DNA of 64,000 nucleotides. It comes from Flavobacterium channae (GTDB lineage Bacteria; Bacteroidota; Bacteroidia; Flavobacteriales; Flavobacteriaceae). The stretch is taken from assembly GCF_021172165.1 (NCBI RefSeq), contig NZ_CP089096.1, positions 1-64,000 on the forward strand. The letters run 5' to 3'. The stretch's first letter is position 1, and each line of letters begins with the position of its first letter. The notes under the pieces were generated by a model, which was not told the origin of the DNA, made no database searches, and was given only the letters and a program-made list of their open reading frames with translations. Made by a program: the position numbers and the translations under genes. Positions 24,872 to 34,074 of this stretch are shown here, piece by piece.

Positions 24872-26059
24872 ATGAAAACACTTAACGACTTCAATTTCAA
24901 GAACAAAAAAGCAATTATCAGAGTAGATTTTAACGTGCCTTTAGATGAAAACTTTAAGGTTACAGATGCAACAAGAATCGAGGCTGCAAAGCCAACAATT
25001 GATAAAATTTTGAAAGATGGAGGAAGTGTTATTTTAATGAGCCATTTGGGAAGGCCAAAAGGAGTTGAAGCTAAATACTCATTAAACCATATTGTTTCAA
25101 AAACAGAAGAAATTCTAGGTCAAAAAGTACATTTTGCATCAGATTGTATCGGTGAAGTAGCTGAAAATGCTGCTAAAAATTTACAAGCAGGCGAAATCTT
25201 ATTGTTAGAAAACTTACGTTTTTATGCTGAAGAAGAAAAAGGTGACGTTGAGTTTTCTAAAAAACTAGCTTCATTAGGCGATATTTATGTTAACGATGCT
25301 TTTGGAACTGCTCACAGAGCACATGCTTCAACAACAATTATTGCTCAGTTTTTCGAAAATGCAAAATGCTTTGGTTATTTATTAGCTAAAGAAATTGAGA
25401 GCATCGAAAAAGTATTAAAAAATTCAGAAAAACCAGTTGTAGCAATCTTAGGAGGAAGTAAAGTTTCTTCTAAAATTACGGTAATTGAAAATATTTTAGA
25501 CAAAGTAAATCACATGATTATTGGTGGTGGAATGACATTTACTTTTGTAAAAGCACTTGGAGGAAAAATTGGAAATTCTATTTGTGAAGATGATAAATTA
25601 GATTTAGCAATCGAAATTTTAAAACAAGCAAAAGAAAAAGGAGTTCAAATTCACATTCCAGTTGATGTAGTTGCGGCTGATGCTTTTTCAAATGATGCTA
25701 ATACACAAGTAGTTGATGTAAATCATATTCCTGATGGATGGCAAGGATTAGATGCTGGGCCAAAATCATTAGAGATTTTCAAACGAATTATATTAGATTC
25801 AAAAACCATTTTATGGAATGGTCCTTTAGGTGTTTTTGAAATGGAAACATTTGCAAAAGGAACAATTTCATTAGGTGAATTTATTGCAGAATCTACAGCT
25901 AATGGCGCTTTTTCATTGGTAGGTGGTGGTGATAGTGTGGCTGCTGTTAAGCAATTTGGACTAGAGCCAAAGATGAGTTACGTTTCTACCGGTGGTGGAG
26001 CGATGTTGGAGATGCTTGAAGGGAGAACCTTGCCTGGAATTGCAGCTATTTTAGAATAA
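24872..26059 (+). CDS. pgk: Phosphoglycerate kinase
   Basis: Pgk transfers phosphate from 1,3-bisphosphoglycerate to ADP in glycolysis. The 395-residue protein has the PGK signature [14 protein letters not shown] near 12-25. The conserved HLGRPKG stretch follows near 59-65, then [23 protein letters not shown] near 190-200 and the nucleotide-binding GGGDSVAAV near 350. Length fits standard single-domain-pair PGK. It is transcribed alone from its own TATATTTG promoter, divergently from holB. Confidence 0.97.
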   Translation: MKTLNDFNFKNKKAIIRVDFNVPLDENFKVTDATRIEAAKPTIDKILKDGGSVILMSHLGRPKGVEAKYSLNHIVSKTEEILGQKVHFASDCIGEVAENAAKNLQAGEILLLENLRFYAEEEKGDVEFSKKLASLGDIYVNDAFGTAHRAHASTTIIAQFFENAKCFGYLLAKEIESIEKVLKNSEKPVVAILGGSKVSSKITVIENILDKVNHMIIGGGMTFTFVKALGGKIGNSICEDDKLDLAIEILKQAKEKGVQIHIPVDVVAADAFSNDANTQVVDVNHIPDGWQGLDAGPKSLEIFKRIILDSKTILWNGPLGVFEMETFAKGTISLGEFIAESTANGAFSLVGGGDSVAAVKQFGLEPKMSYVSTGGGAMLEMLEGRTLPGIAAILE

Positions 26060-26122
26060 ACACAATAAAACGTTGATTATTAAGTTATTGGTAATTAACA
26101 CGCCCCAAAAAAACAAAAAAGA

Positions 26123-27637
26123 ATGAATAAAATTTTAGTAACCACATCTTTGTTTTTGTCGTTATTTTGCTTCGGACAAGAGACTGCAGAAAAAGAAAGT
26201 TTATTAACGTTGCCAAAAATGTCCTATTTGGATTCTTTGAAAACAACGTTTGTAAATCATAGTACAAGCAATTGTATTGATGAAAGATGGTTGTCGGAAT
26301 TGGCTAATTTTGAGTTGTCAAACGACATGTACAATGATATCGAAACCATTGATATTGATGCCGAAGTTAGTTATAATCTTTCTACCGAAGTACTTAAAAA
26401 GCGTTTGGCTAAAATGGATGCCAAATCGCCATTCAATATTGAGTATAACCAAGCTTTAGAAAATACAATAAAGGCTTTTCTAAAAAATCGACCAAAAGCA
26501 TTTGAGCGATTGATGGCGGTTTCTGAATATTATTTTCCAATGTTTGAAGAACACTTAGCAAAATATAACATTCCGATGGAATTGAAATATTTAGCAATAG
26601 TTGAATCTGCATTAAACCCAAGAGCAAAATCACGTGTAGGAGCGTCAGGATTGTGGCAATTTATGTATCCAACAGGTAAGCAATACAATCTTGAAGTAAA
26701 TTCATATGTTGATGAGCGTTACGATCCTTTAAAAGCTACAGAAGCAGCTTGTCAGTATTTGTCAAGTTTGTACGGAATTTTTGGCGATTGGAGTTTGGTT
26801 TTAGCTTCATACAATGCTGGTCCTGGAAACGTTTCTAAAGCAATTCGTCGTTCTGGTGGTAGTCAAAACTATTGGAACATTAGAAAAAACTTACCTAGAG
26901 AAACGGCAAATTATGTGCCTGCATTTTTAGCTACTTTTTACATTTACGAATACAGAAAAGAACATAACATTATGCCTAAAAAAGCGCCATTGACGTATTT
27001 TGAAACAGATACGATTATGGTGAAAAAGCAAATGTCGTTCAAACAAATTTCTGAATTGTTAGATATTCCTGAAGAACAATTGGAGTTTTTAAATCCAATT
27101 TACAAACTAAAAGTAATTCCTTTTTTAGATGACAAAGCGCATTATTTGAGACTTCCAAAGAACAAAATGGGATTGTTTGTTTCTAACGAGGAAAAGATTT
27201 ATGCTTATTTAGAATATCTAGATACGTATAAAGAAAAAACGAAGACCGATTTTATTCCAACGACAAAAGATTCTGCTTATGTAGAAGCACCAAAAGTGGA
27301 AAGAAAAACACAGTTTCACACGATTAAAAGTGGTGAAAGTTTAGGTAAAATTGCGGATAAGTATGATGTTTCGATTGCCGAACTAAAAAAATGGAATCAT
27401 ATCAAAGGAAATAACATTCAGGCTGGAAAAAAATTAAAAATATATTCCGATAAAAAAGTAATTGTTCAAACAGAAGCTAAAGCTAGTAAAGATGGGACTT
27501 ACACCGTTAGAAGTGGCGATTCGTTATATTCAATTGCAAAGAAATTTCCAGGAGTTTCTGCTGAAGACATAAAAAAATGGAACGATATTAGTGGTGACAA
27601 TATACAACCCGGAATGAAATTAAAAATTAACGGATAA
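26123..27637 (+). CDS. Membrane-bound lytic transglycosylase MltD-like, with LysM domains
   Basis: This exported enzyme cleaves peptidoglycan glycan strands with anhydro product formation. The 504-residue protein has a signal peptide (to about residue 19, ending CFGQ). The SLT/GH23 catalytic domain covers about 120-260 and contains MELKYLAIVESALNPRAKS with the catalytic Glu near 159. GASGLWQFMYPTGKQYNL and ASYNAGPGNV follow. Two LysM carbohydrate-binding repeats are near 394-438 and 455-503, each with the G-x-x-L-x-x-I-A-x-K pattern. The signal peptide lacks a convincing lipobox, unlike E. coli MltD. The DUF4837 gene starts 15 bases downstream. Confidence 0.9.
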   Translation: MNKILVTTSLFLSLFCFGQETAEKESLLTLPKMSYLDSLKTTFVNHSTSNCIDERWLSELANFELSNDMYNDIETIDIDAEVSYNLSTEVLKKRLAKMDAKSPFNIEYNQALENTIKAFLKNRPKAFERLMAVSEYYFPMFEEHLAKYNIPMELKYLAIVESALNPRAKSRVGASGLWQFMYPTGKQYNLEVNSYVDERYDPLKATEAACQYLSSLYGIFGDWSLVLASYNAGPGNVSKAIRRSGGSQNYWNIRKNLPRETANYVPAFLATFYIYEYRKEHNIMPKKAPLTYFETDTIMVKKQMSFKQISELLDIPEEQLEFLNPIYKLKVIPFLDDKAHYLRLPKNKMGLFVSNEEKIYAYLEYLDTYKEKTKTDFIPTTKDSAYVEAPKVERKTQFHTIKSGESLGKIADKYDVSIAELKKWNHIKGNNIQAGKKLKIYSDKKVIVQTEAKASKDGTYTVRSGDSLYSIAKKFPGVSAEDIKKWNDISGDNIQPGMKLKING

Positions 27638-27652
27638 ATAATCGTTTTCACC

Positions 27653-28636
27653 ATGAAAAAAATAGCCATTTTAACTTTTGTAGCCTTATCATTTTTGTCT
27701 TGTAAAGAAACTTCGAATGAAGACAAGAAAGCCGTTTTATCTGAATCTAATGGAAAAATCAACAACGTTTCAATTATTATCGACGATAATTTGTGGAATG
27801 GAGAAATTGGAGACAGTATTCGAAAAAAATTTGCTGCACCAGTAGATGGATTACCGCAAGAAGAACCATTATTTACTTTAAATCAATATCCAACAAAAGT
27901 TTTTGAAGGATTTGTTCGTAAAAGTAGAAACATCATTATTGTAAAAAAAGACAAAGAAGCAGGCTTTGCTTCTAACGTTGATAAATTTGCAAAACCTCAA
28001 AACGTATTTTTTATATCAGGAACTGATACGGAAGATATTTTAAAAGTTTTAGAAGAAAAATCAGCTGAAATAATTAAAAGCATTAAAGCGTCTGAAATTG
28101 TCGAGAATCAAATTCGAATGAAAAAATCATTGGTTTCTGATGCGCAAGTTCAAAAAATGTTTGGTGTAAGTTTACAAATCGGGTTTGGATACAAATACGA
28201 TATGGTAAAAGACAAATTCATTTGGTTGAGAAAAGAATTTACTTCAGGATACAACAGTGTATTAATTTATGAAGTTCCAATTAGCAAGGTTGAAAAAGAC
28301 AACAACATTATTGCTAATATTACTGCAATGCGCGATGAAATAGGTAAAGCTAACATTCACGGAACATTACCAAACACATGGATGATTACTGAAGCTGCTT
28401 ATGCGCCTTATTTGTTTGACGTTACCGTTGCTGGAAAGAAAACGTATTTGACAAAAGGAACTTGGGAATTGAAAAACGATTTCATGGCCGGACCGTTTGT
28501 TAATTATGCAATCAAAGACACTAAAAACAACCGTTATTTAATTTTAGAAGGCTTTACTTATAATCCTTCAAAATCGAAACGTGATTTGGTTTTCGAATTG
28601 GAAGCCATTATTCAATCGGTTAAATTTTTAAAATAA
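27653..28636 (+). CDS. DUF4837-family lipoprotein
   Basis: The 327-residue protein has a lipoprotein signal (MKKIAILTFVALSFLSC, Cys near residue 17). The mature region matches the DUF4837 pattern of Bacteroidota: an early SIIIDDNLWNGEIGD segment, the FTLNQYP motif and a late PFVNYAIKDTKNNRYLILEGFTYNPS stretch. The family has no established function. The gene begins 15 bases after the transglycosylase, so the two are likely co-transcribed, hinting at an envelope role. Confidence 0.85.
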   Translation: MKKIAILTFVALSFLSCKETSNEDKKAVLSESNGKINNVSIIIDDNLWNGEIGDSIRKKFAAPVDGLPQEEPLFTLNQYPTKVFEGFVRKSRNIIIVKKDKEAGFASNVDKFAKPQNVFFISGTDTEDILKVLEEKSAEIIKSIKASEIVENQIRMKKSLVSDAQVQKMFGVSLQIGFGYKYDMVKDKFIWLRKEFTSGYNSVLIYEVPISKVEKDNNIIANITAMRDEIGKANIHGTLPNTWMITEAAYAPYLFDVTVAGKKTYLTKGTWELKNDFMAGPFVNYAIKDTKNNRYLILEGFTYNPSKSKRDLVFELEAIIQSVKFLK

Positions 28637-28639
28637 TTT

Positions 28640-28720
28640 TAGGTAATGGGTTAAAGGTAATTGGTAATAGGTTTTTATAACAATTTTTTCCATCACCCAT
28701 CACCCATCACCCATCACCAA
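28640..28720. repeat. Imperfect palindrome of GGTAATGGG / CCCATCACC words
   Basis: GGTAAT-type words at the left are answered by four CCCATCA-type units of period seven at the right. The two sides are near reverse complements, giving a possible long imperfect hairpin just before the ElaA start codon. Confidence 0.6.
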
Positions 28721-28723
28721 ATC

Positions 28724-29167
28724 ATGATAAAATTCGAAATAAAGCGATTTAACGAACTTTCTACAGCTGAACTATATTCTTTGCTACAACTTCGTTCAGA
28801 AGTGTTTGTAGTAGAGCAAAATTGCGTTTATCAAGACATTGACGGCAAAGATGAGAAAGCACTTCATGTTATGGGATATTATAACGGTGATTTAGCTGCT
28901 TATTCGCGTTTGTTTAATAAAGGTTATTATTTTGATGAAACTTCTATCGGTCGCGTTGTAGTGAGCCCAAAATATCGTGATAAAAAATTTGGTCATGATT
29001 TAATGCGTGTTTGTATTGAAGCAATAAAAGAAAATTACAACGAAACAGCCATTACTATCTCTGCTCAAGAATACCTAAAAAAATTCTACGAATCGCATGG
29101 TTTTATACAAACTAGCGAAATGTATTTAGAAGATGATATTCCTCATATTCAGATGAAACGTTCTTAG
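28724..29167 (+). CDS. ElaA-like GNAT N-acetyltransferase
   Basis: The 147-residue protein is taken from the ATG at 28724 (MIKFEIKRFNELSTAELY), because the upstream in-frame codons come from repeat DNA. It has GNAT features: LRSEVFVVEQNCVYQDIDGKD near the start, and the acetyl-CoA binding GRVVVSPKYRDKKFGHDLM near 76-94. The LQxRxxVFVVEQxCxYxExDxxD pattern is characteristic of ElaA. The acetylated substrate is unknown. Confidence 0.85.
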   Translation: MIKFEIKRFNELSTAELYSLLQLRSEVFVVEQNCVYQDIDGKDEKALHVMGYYNGDLAAYSRLFNKGYYFDETSIGRVVVSPKYRDKKFGHDLMRVCIEAIKENYNETAITISAQEYLKKFYESHGFIQTSEMYLEDDIPHIQMKRS

Positions 29168-29296
29168 TTTACAGTCTCAGCAGGAAAGCAATAGCACAGA
29201 TTACCCTTTTTTACAGATTTATAACAACAATCAAACTAAGAATAAAAAAGCTCACTAAAGTAGATTTACTGTGACTAAAAACTGCGACTGCAAACT
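29168..29296. repeat. Spacer with CAGTCTCAG / GTGACTAAAAACTGCGACTG words
   Basis: CAGTCTCAG at the left and ACTGCGACTG at the right, roughly complementary, flank about 80 bases of unremarkable sequence. It separates convergent elaA and the outer-membrane barrel gene. Confidence 0.4.
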
Positions 29297-29298
29297 TT

Positions 29299-31959
29299 TT
29301 AAAGCTTATAACTAACCGTCAACATTACAACTCTTGGCAATGTGAATGTTGTTGAACTCGAAATCATAAAATCAGAAAACGAATTGTTGATTTTAGTGCC
29401 GTTATTCAAGTAATTCTGAGCCGATAGTTCAAATCGGATCGGATTATTTTTCTTTTGGTAACTCAAATAGGCATTGGCAATTCTAAAATCTGTAGCTACA
29501 TTATTGCTGTTTTTGTTGTAGGTTACTTCGTAATCGGTTTTAAAATTAAAATGCTTCCAAAAATCGATATCCAAATCAAATTTTATTCTATCTGAAGTAA
29601 GTTTAGAGCTTGTTAATCCTGAAAACTGACTAAACGTTTTGTTATAACTCACACTAACACTTGGCCATTTTTTATTAGCTGTTCGTAATCTTAAACCAAA
29701 GTTTTGATTGTTTCTGTCGTTAATTACTGTTTGGCTATTTACCGTTTGTGTATAATTGAACCACGACAAATTAGCATTAAAACTCAATCTAAATTTGTTT
29801 ATTTTTTTATCGATATTTCCATAAACGCGATAGGTAGTTTCTGGATTATCTGTGATAGTTGGTGTAGTAAATTGATTGATACCATCTAAACCAATTTCAT
29901 TTCGAATGGTTCTTACTTTTTTGGTAAAACTAGCATTAGCAAATAACATCAAACCACGATACATGCTGGTTCTAGAATAATTCAAAGTGGCATTATGAAA
30001 ACGCTCGTTTTGTAATAAGGCATTTCCTTTAAAAACCGAATTATAACTTTGTAGCGTATAACGTTCTAACAAACGATTCGCTTCTGGAAATTCATTCACC
30101 AAACGGTAATTGAATTTTAAGTTTTCCGATTGATTGAATTCGTATTCGCTTAACCAACTAGGTTGTAAAAATGTGTTGTTTAACGTATAATTGTTTGCAA
30201 TTTGCTCGGTTTTCAAATGATAATAATGGGCATAAATGGCAGGTTTGTTCACCCATTTTCCAATTTTAAACTTATATTCTAAACCTAAATACAAATCGTT
30301 TAACAAATAATCCATATCATTACCAAAACCATCTGTAGCAAAATCATTTATAGTGCCATCGGTTAGGTATTGTTTTTCGGTGATTTGTAGTTGTGTTGTT
30401 CCTAAATTATTTCCAACATTGGTATACAAATGATTGTAATTGTTGATAATCCAATAATGTTTAAAAAGCGCATCCATACTACTGTTTTTTACTTTTTTTA
30501 CTTGCTGAATGTTGTAAAACGAATCATTTTCTAATGGAATTAATCCGGTTAAAAATTCAGTATCAGTTAACCAAGTATTAATAGGTTTTTGGTTGTCATA
30601 ACTTTGATTGATGACCAAAGTGGTGGTATGTTTAGAATTAATTTGCTTATGCCATTCTAAAAATTGTTTGATTTGAATATTATCAGCTGAATTTAGAGTT
30701 TCAAACGAAGTTTGTTGTCCATCGAGTCTTGAATTTAAAACCGAAGTCATATCATTGGCGCTCGATTGAAATTGGCCGTTGTAAAACCATTTCTCTTTTG
30801 TGTTGGGCATGTAGTTTAGTTTTACGTTTCCGATGCCTAAAATCGATTTATTTTCGCCTTTATTGATGCGTTCTTCTGAAGTGGCGGTTGTGTTTTGAAG
30901 ATACTCTATAGAACTTTCGGTTAAAGTGCTGGTAAAAAGTTTAGAAAAAATAGCAAAACCTTCCACATCTAATTTAGAATTGATTTCTTGGCGAAAGTTA
31001 AAAGCGCTAAATTGCGATTTATTTTCTATGACATCTGTATTATCGCTAGCAAAGGAATACAAATCAGTCAATTGTTTTCTTCCCGAAATAAAGCTGCTAG
31101 CACCACCTTGAAAGCGCATCATGTCTTGAAAAGAAAAAGTACGTTTACCAATGTTGTTGAGGTCGCCAATGAAACTCACATTCGTTTTTGGCGCATAATA
31201 AAACAAAGCAGCGTGACCGAGATAAAATCCGTTATCATTAGCAACTTCAGCGCCTGCATCGACATCGCCAAAAATGAATTTCTTTTTGTCTTCTTTCAGT
31301 TTGATGTTCATCGCCAAGTCTTCAGAATCAGAAACTTGTTTTAGAAAACCTACTTCGTTGAAGTTGTCAATTACTTCCACTTTATCTACGGCATCTGCTG
31401 GAATATTTTCTACGCCAAGCTTTGTTCCTCCTCCAAAAAATGATTTATTTTCTACTAAAAACTTGGTTACTTTCTTGCCCTGAACCGTAACGCCACCGTT
31501 TTTATCTACTTCTACACCTGGTAGTTTTTCTAGTTGCTCTTTTAATTTGCGTTCGTTACCGCTAGTAAACGCTTTTACATCGTAAATGAGCGTGTCTTTT
31601 TTAACCACAACAGGTTTGTAATCGTAGGTAATGGTAATTTCTTTTAATTCTTGCCCGTTTTCTTTGAGTTTAAAATGGTGTTCTTTTTGCGAAAAATTAG
31701 CCGGAAGATTTAAAATTTCTTCTATAAAACCTAAATACGAAACCCGAACTTCATAAGGTACGTCTTTTTCTAATTCTAATTTGTAACGCCCCAAATGATC
31801 GGCAATAGCAAATTTTAACCCTTGTTTTTCAACTAAAGGTTTGGCAATTACATTAGCGTTTTGTAATGGGTTTCCTAACGAGTCTTTCACCGTACCAGTT
31901 AAGGTTTGAGAAAATGTAAAAAATGGAAAAAGTAGTAATAGAATTATGGATTTTGGCAT
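29299..31959 (-). CDS. Outer membrane beta-barrel protein with CarboxypepD_reg-like domain
   Basis: The 886-residue protein has a signal peptide (to about 17, ending TFSQ). A carboxypeptidase-regulatory-like beta-sandwich covers about 19-105 (TLTGTVKDSLGNPLQNANV). A plug-like region follows (about 125-215, with LEKLPGVEVDKNGGVTVQGKKV) and then a large barrel. It fits the TonB-receptor-like OMP_b-brl_3 group; no TonB box is obvious. It lies 14 bases after the start-proximal GLPGLI gene's stop, so it is the last gene of the array operon. Family members often neighbour GLPGLI genes, which makes a functional partnership plausible but unproven. Confidence 0.85.
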   Translation of the reverse strand: MPKSIILLLLFPFFTFSQTLTGTVKDSLGNPLQNANVIAKPLVEKQGLKFAIADHLGRYKLELEKDVPYEVRVSYLGFIEEILNLPANFSQKEHHFKLKENGQELKEITITYDYKPVVVKKDTLIYDVKAFTSGNERKLKEQLEKLPGVEVDKNGGVTVQGKKVTKFLVENKSFFGGGTKLGVENIPADAVDKVEVIDNFNEVGFLKQVSDSEDLAMNIKLKEDKKKFIFGDVDAGAEVANDNGFYLGHAALFYYAPKTNVSFIGDLNNIGKRTFSFQDMMRFQGGASSFISGRKQLTDLYSFASDNTDVIENKSQFSAFNFRQEINSKLDVEGFAIFSKLFTSTLTESSIEYLQNTTATSEERINKGENKSILGIGNVKLNYMPNTKEKWFYNGQFQSSANDMTSVLNSRLDGQQTSFETLNSADNIQIKQFLEWHKQINSKHTTTLVINQSYDNQKPINTWLTDTEFLTGLIPLENDSFYNIQQVKKVKNSSMDALFKHYWIINNYNHLYTNVGNNLGTTQLQITEKQYLTDGTINDFATDGFGNDMDYLLNDLYLGLEYKFKIGKWVNKPAIYAHYYHLKTEQIANNYTLNNTFLQPSWLSEYEFNQSENLKFNYRLVNEFPEANRLLERYTLQSYNSVFKGNALLQNERFHNATLNYSRTSMYRGLMLFANASFTKKVRTIRNEIGLDGINQFTTPTITDNPETTYRVYGNIDKKINKFRLSFNANLSWFNYTQTVNSQTVINDRNNQNFGLRLRTANKKWPSVSVSYNKTFSQFSGLTSSKLTSDRIKFDLDIDFWKHFNFKTDYEVTYNKNSNNVATDFRIANAYLSYQKKNNPIRFELSAQNYLNNGTKINNSFSDFMISSSTTFTLPRVVMLTVSYKL

Positions 31960-31973
31960 TTAGATTTTTGTAA

Positions 31974-32663
31974 TTATTCGTCTAATATAAACTTCATTTT
32001 TTCTTTGATTATTTCTTCGTATTTTTCTTTAGAAATAATTTTTTTGAAATCAATTTCTTTAAATTTAATGGAGCTATCATCAAAAGTAATAGATTTTAAT
32101 CCGTATATAACATTATCAATTTGGAGTTCTACAATTAATCCTGGTAAATTTCCGTATCCATTAGGCCCAAATTGATACGCTATTTCAGGACAATACCAAG
32201 CTGTTATAGGAACTATTATTTTGTTCTCAATTGTTTTTTCAGTTGTCGCTTTGTAACAATTATAATTGCCGATTTTTTTAGTTTCAGTGGTTAAAGACCA
32301 ATTATATGCTGCTTTTTCCTCTAAAATATAGGTTTCATTATCAATCTCTTTTTCTATAAAAGTTTTGTCTTTAGTTATACTTGTAAAACCTTGATACCTA
32401 GAAAAAGCTCTAACCATTCTATAAGAATGATATTCAATTTCTAGGTTATCCATGATAAAGAACTCACTTCTATCTTTTGAAAAATTTAATTGAAAAGTAA
32501 ACTGATTACTATTCTCTTGAGCAATTTTATAGTAGGAATTGTAAGGTGATTTGGTTATTTCATCTTTATTGTTTATCGTTACAGAATAGATAGCTTTATT
32601 ATTCTGTGAATAAATAGTTGTTAAAAATAATAGTACAATTACGAGCGAATAAATTTTCTTCAT
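31974..32663 (-). CDS. GLPGLI-family protein, copy 1 (barrel-proximal)
   Basis: The 229-residue protein has a signal peptide (to about 19, ending TIYSQ). The family core shows YNWSLTTETKKIGNYNCYKA and then WYCPEIAYQFGPNGY. The name motif is altered: this copy reads GNLPGLI rather than GLPGLI. The two core cysteines (in NCYKA and WYCP) are kept and could form a disulfide. The family (also called Porph_ging) is exported, found almost only in Bacteroidota, and of unknown function. Among the six copies it alone directly precedes the barrel gene. An apparent 3' remnant of a seventh gene lies just upstream. Confidence 0.9.
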   Translation of the reverse strand: MKKIYSLVIVLLFLTTIYSQNNKAIYSVTINNKDEITKSPYNSYYKIAQENSNQFTFQLNFSKDRSEFFIMDNLEIEYHSYRMVRAFSRYQGFTSITKDKTFIEKEIDNETYILEEKAAYNWSLTTETKKIGNYNCYKATTEKTIENKIIVPITAWYCPEIAYQFGPNGYGNLPGLIVELQIDNVIYGLKSITFDDSSIKFKEIDFKKIISKEKYEEIIKEKMKFILDE

Positions 32664-32668
32664 TTTTC

Positions 32669-32790
32669 TTAAGTTAATTTTTTCATTTCAGCATTAAAAA
32701 TGGCTGTAAATTCTTCTTCAGATATGGTTTTTTCTTCTTGTAATTGTAAAGGAATTTCGGCAACTAATTTTGAAATACGCTTTAAATAAT
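32669..32790 (-). pseudogene. 3' fragment of a GLPGLI gene
   Basis: On the minus strand this stretch encodes only a C-terminal piece, ending KTISEEEFTAIFNAEMKKLT and a TAA stop. From 32673 to 32736 it is identical over 64 bases to 34088-34151, the 3' end of GLPGLI copy 3. Similarity fades toward 32790 and no start or core domain is attached. It is therefore a truncated duplicate left in the spacer between copies 1 and 2. Confidence 0.85.
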
Positions 32791-32864
32791 GTTTCAAGAA
32801 GGTTTTAAAAACTTGAAATTAATTTACTTTTCTTAAGTTTTATTAATGAATTTGAATAAAACGG

Positions 32865-33560
32865 TTAATTTCCTAAAATTGGTGGTGAAGCTAAAATTTT
32901 TTTAAACTCTTCTTGAGTGATTAATTTTCCTTTTTTAGGTTTTTCGATAATTTTGTTTTCGTTGCTAAGTTCTATTTTTGTGGCGCCCCATGTAATATTC
33001 CTTACTTGTAATTCTAAAATTAATCCTGGTAAGCCATTATATCCTTTTGGACCAAAATTAAAAGGAATACTTGGGCAATACCAAGCCACTATAGGATGTT
33101 TAAAAGTCCCTTTTGGATTTATAACAATTTGTTCTGATATGGCTTTGTAGCATAAGTACGAACCTATTTGTTTGGTTTCATTCTCTAGTTTCCAATTTGT
33201 AGTTTCTTTGGATTCTATCATAAATTCTCCAAAAAAACCACTTTCATATTGTGTTTTTTCTTCTTTAACAACATCGATAAAAAAAGATGTTGATGCTTCT
33301 GAAAAAGAAATAGCAAAATCAATTTCACTATTTGTCATTACTTCTTCCATTTTAAAATAAGAAACATTTTTATTTGCTTCCAATCTGAATTTAATTGCTT
33401 GAGCTCCCTTTTGTGCTAGAGCATAATAGTCTTTTAAAACAGCATTGGTTGAAAAGCCTTCATCAAAACCTATATGTAATGAATAGTTTACACTTAATGA
33501 ATTTGTTTGCGCTGAAAGGTTTCCAACAAAAATAAATAATACAATAATTCTCCCTAACAT
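32865..33560 (-). CDS. GLPGLI-family protein, copy 2
   Basis: The 231-residue exported protein has a short signal peptide (to about 17, ending LSAQ). The core contains NWKLENETKQIGSYLCYKA, the HPIVAWYCPSIPFNFGP block and an intact NGLPGLILELQ. The C-terminal tail after KPKKGKLITQEEF is shared by the other copies, which suggests a common helix. It has the paired cysteines seen in all copies. It lies 54 bases downstream of the small secreted Cys protein and 201 bases from copy 1, that gap holding the GLPGLI remnant. Function unknown. Confidence 0.9.
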   Translation of the reverse strand: MLGRIIVLFIFVGNLSAQTNSLSVNYSLHIGFDEGFSTNAVLKDYYALAQKGAQAIKFRLEANKNVSYFKMEEVMTNSEIDFAISFSEASTSFFIDVVKEEKTQYESGFFGEFMIESKETTNWKLENETKQIGSYLCYKAISEQIVINPKGTFKHPIVAWYCPSIPFNFGPKGYNGLPGLILELQVRNITWGATKIELSNENKIIEKPKKGKLITQEEFKKILASPPILGN

Positions 33561-33575
33561 ATGATATATTTTTTT

Positions 33576-33606
33576 AAAACGCTTTAATATTGAATTAAAG
33601 CGTTTT
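33576..33606 (-). terminator. Hairpin after the small secreted protein gene
   Basis: A perfect 12-base stem (33576-33587 with 33595-33606) follows the small Cys protein gene on the minus strand and ends in T-rich DNA. It may terminate part of the transcripts before GLPGLI copy 2. Confidence 0.65.
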
Positions 33607-33614
33607 GTAATTTA

Positions 33615-33854
33615 TTAAGCTTGTGTTAACACTTTTTCTGTGCATGATTTATATGCGTCCCAAGCTACTTTTCCTGCTTGCATTTCATTGGCTCCATTAT
33701 CGATAGCTGATTGATAAGTGTCAAGATATACATTATGACATCCAGTCTCGGTATATTCAACTTTAGCTTCAACTTTTTTCTCTTCAATTTCATTTGCCAT
33801 ACCAGCAAAAGAAAAAGCTACAAGTGCAACTGCACTAAAAATCATTTTTTGCAT
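33615..33854 (-). CDS. Small secreted protein with two cysteines
   Basis: The 79-residue protein starts at 33854 (MQKMIFSAVALVAFSFAGMA) with a signal peptide likely cut after MANA-like MAN at about 20-21. A Glu/Lys-rich stretch EIEEKKVEAKVEY is followed by a helix-rich part with exactly two cysteines, in TGCHNVY and YKSCTEK, spaced 30 residues apart. No family is recognised. It is placed between GLPGLI copies 2 and 3 and has its own 220-base upstream region and downstream hairpin, so it could be expressed separately. The longer in-frame start at 33899 adds non-signal sequence and is rejected. Confidence 0.7.
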   Translation of the reverse strand: MQKMIFSAVALVAFSFAGMANEIEEKKVEAKVEYTETGCHNVYLDTYQSAIDNGANEMQAGKVAWDAYKSCTEKVLTQA

Positions 33855-34074
33855 TTTGTTTAAATTTTTAAAATTACTAATTTGTTTTTGGTTAACCAAT
33901 CCAAATGTTGAACTTTAAAAATGAAAAACAAAATTTCAATTTAACATTTAACTAAAAGTATATAAAAGACACCTTTTTTGCCTGATAACTTAATTTTAAG
34001 TGTTTTATTGTATTTAAAATATAATAATTTGAGATTTTAAAATTTAGATTTTTGTAATTATTTACGGCAAAAGA

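Noticed and set aside
28690..28720. Four tandem CCCATCA-type units looked like a short CRISPR array
   Set aside because: Units are seven bases, directly adjacent with no unique spacers, and no cas genes are present. It is a simple-sequence palindrome arm.
28661..28723. Upstream extension of the ElaA gene
   Set aside because: It would translate the CCCATCA repeat spacer; the ATG at 28724 starts the conserved domain.
29299..31959. SusC/SusD-type polysaccharide utilisation locus at the GLPGLI barrel
   Set aside because: No SusD-like lipoprotein, glycoside hydrolase or ECF sigma/anti-sigma pair is nearby.
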